Source: Antennarius striatus
Lineage: Eukaryota > Chordata > Actinopteri > Lophiiformes > Antennariidae
Direction of reading: 5' to 3'
DNA length: 64,000 bases
NCBI RefSeq assembly: GCF_040054535.1
Contig: NC_090785.1
Span: 17,721,001-17,785,000, forward strand
Part shown: positions 27,783 to 51,415 of the stretch, in pieces
Layout of the letters: each line of letters opens with the position of its first letter
Numbering within the stretch: position 1 is the first letter of the stretch
Notes under the pieces: generated by a model
The model's input: only the letters and a program-made list of their open reading frames with translations
What the model was told of the DNA's origin: nothing
The model's database searches: none
Program-made: the position numbers and the translations under genes

Positions 27783-30700
27783 GTTTGACAGGGAATGCTA
27801 GCCATGCTCTCCTTCAAAGTGAATTAGCAGACTAGCTAACTGTGTCTGTCTTTGTGTGCAGACTTCCATCGATGTGTCGGCTTCCCCTTGGGTCATCAGC
27901 AACTCCCGAAAGAGAACAGTTAGTACTGTTCGTTTCTTTGAATTCAAGATTTCGATTACTGTATTTTCCGCACTGTAAGGCGCACCTAACAGCCTTTAAT
28001 CTTCTCAAAAACCGACGGTGCGCCTCATAATCCAGTGCGCCTTATACTGTATATGAAAAGGGTTTTAGAATAGGACATTCTTTGAAGGTGCGTCTTACTG
28101 TCCAGTGCGCCTTATAGAGCAGACAATACTGTATATAATAAATGAAACAATATGATGGATACACATTTACCCTGATGTCACCTGACAAAGCTGCAGTCTG
28201 CTCAGTGTAAGCGTGTGTGTGTGTGTGTGTGTGTGTGCTGTCGTCAAACAGAGTTTTTGTGTTTTCAGCTACAGGATCGGACTCAGTTCAGTGATGGAGA
28301 TCTCATCCAGCTAAAGCGCTACTGGGACCGAGGCATGACCAGCCTGGGTTCAGTCTGCAGGGAAAAGATCACCGCTGCAGCCAACCAGCTCAGCGTAGAC
28401 ACTGAAATAGTCAAGGTAACCAACGCCACACGGTTAGCAGCAAGAGGAGTCAAGGTTACAGATTCCGTGACGAAGTTGATTTTATACACTGAATGTAATG
28501 TTAGGCATGTTGTGTTTTAGAGAATTTGGAATTGAACAATTCCAAATTCTCTGTTAATTGAGTTGAGAATTCTATTGAACCTCAAACCTTAACATTTAAG
28601 AAGGTAAAAGTGAGGTTTTGACTTTCTCATAATATATATATATCTGTGCATAATTATTGAAAAATTAGTGTGCAGAATTATTATGCAACTAAATGAAAAA
28701 AATGAATTTTTTTCCATTGCACTTTATTTTATTTTCATCTGTTTAAGTGTGAATAATAAGCAACTCAAATATAACAAACATTGCTGATAGTGAAAAAAAA
28801 AATCAAATTGGTGACCAACGTAGCTGCCCTTGTTTTAAATAATAGTCAGAAGCGTTGCGTTCATGGGTTCTGTCAGTTCCTTGATCTGAACCGCAGCTTC
28901 CAGACACTTCAGAGAGGTGGACTGTTTCCATCACGGTAAATCGCCCATTTAAGAAGCGCCCACAAGTTCTCAATAGGGTTTAGGTCAGGTGAAGAAGGGG
29001 GCCATGTCATTCATTTATCTCTAAGGCCTTTCTCTACTGGCTGGCCACACGATCGAAACATTTGATAGACGGGACTGAGCTTTGTCCTGCATCAAAACAT
29101 GGTGATCTTGAAATATTAAGACTTTTTTTGAGGGTTCTGTGACCACGGCCCAATGTCTCAGCAATGTCACCAGTTGTGCATCCTTCTGGGAGACTTTTTT
29201 TTTTTTTTTTACAATAATTCTTTCTTTTCAGTCTGTTACATCTCTTTTTTGTTCCAGAGGAAATAGATTGTTGATTTCCTTAGACCACAACCTCCCTCAT
29301 TACACAAAAACACATCATCTGATATGCATAAATCCACTAAGCATTCAGGTTTACACAGCTTGCAGCTGGAAAATATGTATAAAAATTAAGATATGGTCAA
29401 AAAAAACTCACTTGCCGAATAAGTGTGCAGACAGTGTACAATGACACACTTGAATTTTATGTGCATTTTTTTAAAAGCGAAAAACAGGAAGGAGTAACTT
29501 TATTGGATAATAAAAGAGTTGTGTAAAAGTCACACAGTCATAAATCAGGGCCACAGAGGGAATGCTGATGGACTAAATATAGTTGTCCTCTTGATACACG
29601 TGACCCACATGACCCACTGTCATCTCATTCACTGGCAAGGAAGGAAGATTTAATAGAGAGAAACAGTGCTTTAGTTTAATCCTCAAATCATTAAATCACT
29701 GCTTAAATGTTTATTTATTCCAGTTCTACATGTATGGTCATTGAATTGTGAATTGTGATTGTTTTCAAAAATACATTTTCCTGTTATCGTTACATTCATC
29801 ACATTGGACACATTAGAATGACTGATTTATGTCTTTGAACTGCATGCTAGCGTGTCGTCTTTTGTGTCCCTCGATCACCAGACATGGATCAGTAACAGAC
29901 GAAGGAAGTACCGTCTGATGGGGATTGAAATCCCTCCACCTAAAGGTGGGCCTGCTGTATTCACAAACTCATCCCCCGGAAACGACTCTCTGGTGGCCCT
30001 CAGCCCCGACGAAGACCGTCTCGAAACGCACGAACTCGGAGACGACCTGAATGACGGGGGATCTGTCAGCCCGTCTGAAGGTTAGGCTGCTGCCGGCTCT
30101 GCAGAATGTTTGTTTCAGAATCCAGAGAACTGAATGTGATGTTTTGGCTTCTAGATGGCACCATTGACTCACAACAGAGAGACGGAGAGGACGGATTAGA
30201 TGCGCCCACTGCTGTTCCACTAACCAATGATGTGGTACTTCCTCATTATTATCGCACAGCCTCATTATATTCAGTCACCTAAAATGTGCACCGGTAGAGA
30301 TCGCTGTCATACACCAGTAGGAGACAACGGATCAGACCTCATTCATCCACTCTAAACATACAAGTTCATATTGATTCATAGCAACAAAACAACCAAAGCG
30401 CCTGCTGTGGAAAAACCCTTTTCTGATGGACTAAAAGGTTTTTAATAATCCTCACATGAACAATACAGAACTGTTCAGTCAGTCCTTCCATAATAACATC
30501 AAGGCTGTTTTATTCTGAAGATCAGTTGATATCGGTATATTAGTGTTTAGGAGGGCTACAATCCTGTTACAAATCACAGGCTTGTTATTGACACACACAT
30601 TTCCTCATCAGCCACAAGTTTACTTCAAACACTGATTTGTGTTACTGTGAAGACAAACGTGTTTCAGGCAAATGAAGAGCTGCCATACAGAGAAGCTGCC

Positions 30701-32183
30701 AGCGTCAGGCAAACTCTTAGTCGGGAAATTATTGCAAATTATTATTCTTGGTTGTCAAAATATTTCATGGATAAGTGTGATCTCAGAAAACGCATGTGTC
30801 CTTATTTCATCCATTAAGTAGCCTTCATTAATAAATTAATAGGGTAAACAATGTGGCTCCCAATATGAGCTGGTGTCTTATCCAGGGTGTACCCTGCCAG
30901 TTGGGATAGGCCTATGGCTGGATGGTAAACAAGTCATTAAGAAAATCAGTATAATATCACATTGTGTATCACATGCTCTGAGTCTAATGGAATCAATATT
31001 CGACGGATTTTCCATCCAGCTCACAATGTTACTGAGTTGTTTCATAACCAAGTCAGGCATCGAATCACTGTCAAGTAATTTCTTACAGCAAATGACAATA
31101 TTTTATTACATCATATTGTTTTACAGAGAACAGGTTCCAATTGAATCTCTACTGTAAAACTAGAAACACTGTTCTCTACTAAAAAACTTATCAAGTTGTT
31201 TTTCCAGTAAAATATTTTGTTTCAATGAGAAAAAAGGAACTACAGAAACAATTCATTCAAAACTGTGTAGAGGGTACATTTTAAATCCATAAATATAAAA
31301 ATATAAATAATTCGAGCAAGTACCAATTACCTTTGAATATATTTCTTCATGCTTTATTTTCATTTTACTTGTTTAAAGTTTGTCCTTTTAATCTAATTTG
31401 TGTTTTTTTTTTTTTACAGAAAATTGAAGTAATTGATGAAGACGAAGAAGAAGAGGATGATAATTATGATGGTCAGTTAATGACTTCAGACCTGGAGCAA
31501 ATGCAGAGTCTGCTGGAATTCAAGGTGAAAGATGCATCTCAGATAATTTATTCAAAACGGAATCATTTGTGTTTGTTTGCTTCCGACATGAAAAAGAAAA
31601 AAGTATGATACAAAGTGAGAAGTGATGTAAAAAGGTCTCAGGCTCTGGAGAAACCTTTCTCTACTGTTCCTCTTCTGTTCCAGCATGAGGAAGTTCAGTT
31701 CTTGGAGAACGAGCTAGAGAACCAAAAAATAAAATACCAGGAGCTCGCCAGCTTCACAAAGAGCCTCCTGATCGCTGTGAGGAATAATGACCAGGAGAGA
31801 CAGCAGGTATAGTTCATCATGTTAACGACCAATAGAAGAAACAGTCGGAAGTTTTAGCTCAATACAAATCATTACAGTTAATAAAAATATCTAACCATGA
31901 GTCTGCTGTTGCCCTTCAGGAGCTCATAGCCAGTCTACCTCAGCCTCCAGACTGGGACGTGAGTGTGGAGAGAGGAATCCAGCCAGATTCTATGTTAGCA
32001 GACACATTCTCCAACCACCACGACTCCCCGGCAGCCGGTGCGAGCAGCTCGGAACCTCCGTCAGTCACGGCACCTGAAGAAGCCCCAGTAGTCACCAGAA
32101 ACATAGATGACGAAACGGCTGAAGATCCCGAGCCCTCTGCATCAGAGGAGCAGCTTCAGGGGGCAGTTTCAGAAGAAAACTGA
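26307..32183 (+). CDS. hdx: hdx (highly divergent homeobox), nine exons, 773 residues
   Basis: Exons: 26307-26453, 26583-27782, 27862-27918, 28269-28415, 29882-30080, 30155-30234, 31420-31524, 31684-31806, 31920-32183. All have GT-AG borders and phases agree (2322 nt). The product is a nuclear homeodomain protein. Homeodomain 1 covers residues 1-62 (start MNLRSVFTAEQQSILERYYD, helix 3 WVGNKRRK). Homeodomain 2 covers about 466-530 (LQDRTQFSDGD..., WISNRRRKYRLMGIE). An acidic stretch (KIEVIDEDEEEEDD) and a helical segment (EEVQFLENELENQ) follow. These words match human HDX in order; the human protein is shorter (about 690 residues), mostly because exon 26583-27782 is longer here. A further upstream ATG at 23492 may be the true start. 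Confidence 0.95.
27862..30080 (+). CDS. hdx: hdx homeodomain 2 exons
   Basis: Exons 27862-27918 (TSIDVSASPWVISNSRKRT), 28269-28415 (LQDRTQFSDGDLIQL...TEIVK) and 29882-30080 (TWISNRRRKYRLMGIEIPPP...) build the second homeodomain and its C-terminal flank. As in homeodomain 1, an intron splits the domain right before the TW of helix 3, suggesting the two domains arose by duplication with the intron. Confidence 0.93.
27957..28135. repeat. MITE-like repeat with GGCGCAC words, copy 1
   Basis: The edges are inverted: tactgtattttccgcactgtaaggcgcac at the left, and gtgcgccttatagagcagacaatactgta at the right. The interior repeats gcctcataatccagtgcgcc. This is a non-autonomous-element layout common in fishes. 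A diverged copy lies at 39745-39852. Located in an hdx intron. Confidence 0.7.
28211..28237. repeat. (GT)n microsatellite
   Basis: A short GT run about 30 bp upstream of the acceptor of the hdx exon at 28269. Confidence 0.9.
28630..29455 (-). mobile_element. Degraded Tc1/mariner-family transposon in hdx intron
   Basis: The edges carry inverted, related words: ctgtgcataattattg and gtgtgcagaattattatgcaac at the left, and gccgaataagtgtgcagac at the right. Read on the minus strand, 28840-29180 contains SSPDLNPIENLWALLK, the conserved block around the last catalytic acid of Tc1/mariner transposases, preceded by MLMQDKAQSR-like remnants. Frame breaks abound and the 5' two thirds of the transposase are missing. 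Confidence 0.8.
30155..32183 (+). CDS. hdx: hdx C-terminal exons
   Basis: Exons 30155-30234, 31420-31524, 31684-31806 and 31920-32183. NDV|KIEVIDEDEE crosses the 30234/31420 junction and lines up with human DNVKIEIIDDEE. HEEVQFLENELENQKIKYQ is predicted helical and may coil. The last exon is acidic and Ser/Pro-rich with little conservation, ending AVSEEN before TGA at 32181-32183. Confidence 0.92.
30870..30925. repeat. Small fragment of teleost interspersed repeat
   Basis: tatccagggtgtaccctgccagttgggataggc reads as the reverse complement of the gcctatccca...gtacaccctgga part of the family seen at 17025-17300. Confidence 0.5.
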
Positions 32184-32410
32184 CTCACACGCATATCAGC
32201 TCACTTGGACTGATGCACATGTTTCTACTCCCCCCCACACACAATCTTTCCACACAAGAACGGACTTTATGGTCTTGCGTTTTAAGCAAACACTCATGCT
32301 CCAAGCCTAGTGCCTGTGGATTAGTGCTTCACTATGACTGTTGGGTATACAGATGCCGTTTTTAATGCATATCATCCGCCTTGCTCTGGAACATTCCAGA
32401 GAAGAGAATA

Positions 32411-32416
32411 ATTAAA
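32411..32416 (+). terminator. Probable hdx polyadenylation signal (ATTAAA)
   Basis: ATTAAA lies 228 nt after the hdx stop codon and is followed within about 20-40 nt by a GT/T-rich stretch (gtttgcttgtgagttttttcc), a plausible downstream element. The canonical AATAAA is not seen nearer the stop. Confidence 0.5.
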
Positions 32417-33143
32417 ACTTCTGAATTATCCGTTTGCTTGTGAGTTTTTTCCTCGAAAGATGGTTGATACATTTCTCATTTGTGATGATTCATATCTAAT
32501 AAGACTGAGAAGAAAAAAAAAAACTTTCATAAGTTTAGAAAATAATCAGTTTTACACATGTTTATAGATAATTATGAATTCATAATCAAACCAATTTTTA
32601 AATGAATATACAAACTGAATTATTCAATGAAACACGTGAAATTTGAACTGTAATGAAAATGAATTTTAAGATTATGTACATTGTGATCTATTAATTTTTT
32701 GTTTTTTGCGTGAAGCCCAAAGGTCAACAAAGGTTAACCATGACCTCACTACACACACACACACACACACACCAGTGCCGGTGTGTGGGACAAAGTGGAT
32801 GAAGTCTAATCCTCTTATTTCCACTTGGACCACGGACTTATGTCAGTAGCTCGAAAACATTCAACCCACGACACCCACAAGATCAGAGCTTGGATCCATT
32901 GCTCATTAGGAAGAGGGGTTTGTTCGTCTTTGTCATGGATTTTATTATTTTAATCATGAACTCGTTAAGGTTATGACTTCAGCCGCCAACAAACGGACGA
33001 TCAGCCCAGATGAACGCATGTCAGACGCAGCGCGTCGTAGCGCGTCCCCACCTCACCACGCTCTCCTCCCCCCCACACCTCCGCCTCCTCCATCTCCACA
33101 TCCGTCGCTTTGGTTTGGACTGGGGGGAAATCCTTAACTGAAT

Positions 33144-33300
33144 TGCGTCATAAATACGTCAATAAACTTTCATTCACTGACGATCAGGTACAACGATAGC
33201 CGCCATATTCACATCTATGGCGGGGTAGCGGTGCTGTCGGCTGAGCGTATGGTCCAGTCATCAACATCCGCAACTCCACGCACCGACTCCCGGTCTCGGT
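33144..33300 (+). promoter_or_regulatory. rps6ka6 core promoter region
   Basis: Two CRE-like half sites (gcgtcataaatacgtcaat near 33145-33163) precede a YY1-type element (gccgccatattc near 33199-33211), a class often placed at transcription starts, and a second inverted gccatag-type word (tatggcgggg). Then comes a CpG-rich 5' UTR. The start site itself is not determined. Confidence 0.5.
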
Positions 33301-33447
33301 CCCGACAGAGGTCGGCATCCGCTCTCCTTCCATCCGATCGTCAAAGCGGAATAGCCGGACTCGGAACAGAGGTGAAGGTATGCAACGTGGAGCGGGGCTT
33401 TAGGTGGACTACAATGCCTTAGACTTGGAGAGGAATCCTGGCACAAG

Positions 33448-47637
<14,190 letters not shown>

Positions 47638-48133
47638 ACACACACACACACACACACCGCTCGCTCTTCACACGCAGCAGATGCACGCAGACCGAACTCC
47701 TGGCCAGTCCGATCTACTGTCTCCTTTTTTTTAGTCTATTTATTTTGACGCGCCCGACATATGCACACTCACACTGGACGAGGTGGTGTTTGTGAGGAGG
47801 TCAGCCGACGAGGAAGAGGGGGAAACTCACGTATCTGTTACCGCTGGGGGAGACAGACTTGTATTTATGTCCACAGCTTTCATATGCACTCGCCCTCCTC
47901 GCCTTTCATTCATTCTTCCTCACGCAGGAAGAAATGCACCAGCTGATGCCCACCTTCACTGTGATTGGCTGATTTAAAGCTGCTTCGGTAAACTGTGCCC
48001 TCCACCCCCCCCCCTTCTCCTCCACCCCCATTGCTCTTCATCAGCGCTCTGCCATCCTCCTCCTCCTCAGTTTTCTCTGTTTCTTTTTTATCTTTGTCTC
48101 TTTTTCAAAGTGAAGTGGTGATTTATACGTAAG

Positions 48134-48265
48134 AGTGTCGGCAGAATGATTCAGATTGAGGGACATTAAAGAATTTAAAAAAACAGTATATAGAATAAAA
48201 ATATTCAACTCTCCTTATGGAGATTAAAATGTCCCTCAGAATCAGAAATCATCTGCCGACACTTT
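48134..48265 (+). repeat. Imperfect inverted repeat in rps6ka6 3' UTR enclosing AATAAA
   Basis: The left arm starts agtgtcggcagaatgattc and runs to ggacatt (48134-48167). The right arm (48228-48264) is its reverse complement with a few mismatches and 1-2 base indels (aatgtccctca ... tctgccgacact). The loop of about 60 nt contains AATAAA at 48194-48199. About 500 nt after the stop codon. Confidence 0.85.
48194..48199 (+). terminator. Candidate rps6ka6 polyadenylation signal
   Basis: First AATAAA after the stop codon, 557 nt downstream. Others follow near 48720 and 48816, so the transcript may end at more than one place. Confidence 0.45.
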
Positions 48266-49706
48266 TGGAAGCATAAAAGAATGTGTGAACAGAACCTGTG
48301 TTTCATCTCCGTTAATCTCACCATCTGACTCGTGTTACTTTAAGATGTCGACAACGAATCAAAAGAGGTAAAGAAAGCTTCAAATGAAAAGAAACTGTCT
48401 GCAGTTTGAATGTGAAACACTTCTAGTCAGTAAAGAATATATAAATAGGCTATATTATGTTTAATGAAGATGATGGGAGATGAAGAGCATGTGGGGGAAG
48501 CTGTTGGGATTCCTCTGGGGGGGACGGGACGCACCCTGTCGAACCAGAGATGCTAAAGAAATTCCATGGATATCTCTTCAAAAAAGACATTGTGGAAATT
48601 GTATGATATTGTATTTATTTCATTTGATTTTTAAGATTCTATTTTTCTTTCAAGTTCTGTATATATTGACATTAAAGATCATTATTGACATGCATTCATT
48701 GTGTGAACTGTATAGGTAGAATAAAGGTTACAGCTGGGCAGCATTCAAAGAACAATTTATAAGGGGGAACAGGAATATAAAGCGGCACAAGAATAACCAC
48801 TAGTAAAATGTGTAAATAAAGGTTATTTTACTGCAGATGAACTCAACCTTTCTGTTGTAAGAAAGGGGTTCAGTTTGTTCATTATCCAAATTTAAAGGAT
48901 TGATTCATATAAATAAAAACTCAAATTCTCACCTCTGGCCTTGCCATAAGTTTTGAAAATGTTCAGCCTGGGACTTCTGCCAAGGATTTGTCCCTAGGGG
49001 TGTTCATTGGCTCTCACTGTAGACCTACATACAACTTTGAAAATATTATACAGGCATCTTTGGAAGGCCACAAAAAATCCAGAGACAGCAATTTTTATAA
49101 GAATTATCAATATTTTTATTTGCTTTGTTTTTTTGGCCACTTACAAGAAGGACAGCATTGACCTTCTTGTAGCAAAGAGTTGCAGACTAATGTTAGCTGG
49201 AAGAAAAAGTATTTAGCTTCCTCAGCACATTAGACTACTGGTATATTAATCAGCTCTTTCCCATAACAAAGTGTAGTTCATACTCCCTGGGTACCATCCT
49301 TCACATGTTCACAAATCAGATTTAAAGTCTTTCCCAACCTCCCCAGAGTTTGCAGGCCCAATTCATTTTGTAAAGGCCTAGATTTGCATAAGGGTCCCAA
49401 ACTTTCACAATTACTGACCCAAAAGCACAAGAGAGGTTTCAGCATATCTCAAATCCACGGAAAATCTGCTTGGATTTCAATTTAAAATAAATAAATAAAT
49501 ATAAAAACATTAAAAAACCAAAACACTGATCAACCCTGCAGAGCGCGTCAGCCGCCGCTAGAGGGCGACACCGGTCAGTAAATGAACCGCAGCCGCTCCG
49601 GCGGGCCCCATCCGGCCTCCCCCCGCCCCCCATGTGGATGATCAGTCCCGCCTGCTTCCATTTTGTCTGACCAACCCCCCACTCCCTTGAGACTGAGGTC
49701 CTGTAA

Positions 49707-49741
<35 letters not shown>

Positions 49742-49810
49742 ACCAGACAGCAGAGGATGGAGATGGAGGCAGGAAAGCAGATGGATTGAGGCCTGCTCCC
49801 ATAAATGCAG

Positions 49811-49845
<35 letters not shown>

Positions 49846-50337
49846 GACCCTTTGGGCCAGCTGTTGTCCTTTCCCTGCAACTGTCCAGGCTGACGCCCCC
49901 CCCCCCCCCTTCCACTCCCCCCTTCGCCCCCTGAATTAAATGCATTTCACAGTGGGTCGGGGAGCTGGAGGTAGGCAGTGGGGGTAATTGTTTTGACACA
50001 CTGCTCTTTGTTTTGCCCCCCTGCTGCTAATCAACCACTTGGCTGATAAGTCGGCCTGGCGAGGAGAGGAGGGCCGGGGGGGGGGGGGTTAAGGGACGGG
50101 GGACAGGTGCTGGAAGTCCTGGTTGGAGTCAGCGTTGGCCCTCCATCCAGAGTTCCCACAGTGGTGTGGGGGCCAGGGGGGTTGGGTGGGTGAGTGGGGG
50201 GGGGTAGCACCCTGCTCAGGTGTGAATCTATTTATCCTCATTAACAAGCGTCTCCCTAAAGTCACCCAATTAACACTCTGCTCCTAATGAAGCCATTAGC
50301 TGTCAGATGAGGTAGAGGCAGCGCTTATCATCGGTCC

Positions 50338-50370
<33 letters not shown>

Positions 50371-50542
50371 CCACTCTCGCTGCTAATAAAAGCAAGAGAA
50401 TTAATGGAGTGAGTGTGTGTGATAATGAGTTAATGTGGAACAAGCAGGACGAGTGATCAGCCCTCTGTCTCAAATGAAGATATCAGACACACTGATTTAC
50501 TCTCAGCGCCGTGAACAGGTCTCTGCTCTCAGGGAGGCCTCA

Positions 50543-50582
<40 letters not shown>

Positions 50583-50659
50583 CTCTAACACACACTCTAG
50601 TGGGAGTGGGATGCTCCTGTTCTGTAGGTTTTTTCTTGGAGATGACACCTCCAGACTTC

Positions 50660-50699
<40 letters not shown>

Positions 50700-51379
50700 C
50701 CACGTGCGACCACTTCACAGCACATCACAGTGGTATCATCCTCAGAATAAACCATCACCGTTTGGTCCCTAATGGAGCCATCACGCCTCGGCCTTAATAT
50801 GGTTTTAATTGTCAGGCTAAATGCAGAGGTGGGGGCCCCCCGCCTCTGCAGAGAGGAGCAATGAGATCAGAGGTAAACAACATATCTCTATTAATTATTT
50901 GTCGTCGACTGGGTGCTGGAGGACGCTGTGGCCCGGACGAGGCCCTGAGTGCTGTTTGGGGCCCATCCCTTGTTCATGTGGTTGATTCACAGCAGAATAT
51001 AATCTCAATCGTATGAGACGAACCCTAAAACAGGTTGACCTAATCCCAATTACAAGTATTTGACTCGGTTCGTTTTAACCATCAACCTCAGGTAGAAGAC
51101 GCTTTCCCGTGGAAGTGATGTCAATCACAAGTTAAAATGAAGCTACGTAGGTGGAGTATATCATGATTAGCAGGAGCAAACAGAAACATTTTGATGATTT
51201 GCATGGGATGGATTATAAAAAAACAACGAATTTAACATTTTAGAATTTTAAAAAAAAAGTGAAAAAAAAAATCCTACAAGTTAAAATAATCCCCCAAAAA
51301 GTGTGCATATTTGAGAATGTTGGGGGAAAATACAATAATTCCTTTAATGTGACTCACGCTGGAGTTTAACACACACAGG

Positions 51380-51415
<36 letters not shown>

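Larger units (their letters stand above)
32184..33447. other. hdx 3' UTR, short spacer and rps6ka6 promoter/5' UTR
   Basis: Tandem genes separated by 1.26 kb from stop to start. The left third is hdx 3' UTR, then a CA run at 32752-32772 and a perfect palindrome at 32571-32586. From about 33000 the base composition becomes CpG-richer, marking the rps6ka6 promoter. Confidence 0.7.

Noticed and set aside
49439..49999. 186-codon minus-strand frame in the rps6ka6-pou3f4 spacer
   Set aside because: Composed of low-complexity G/C runs and two microsatellites; no domain.
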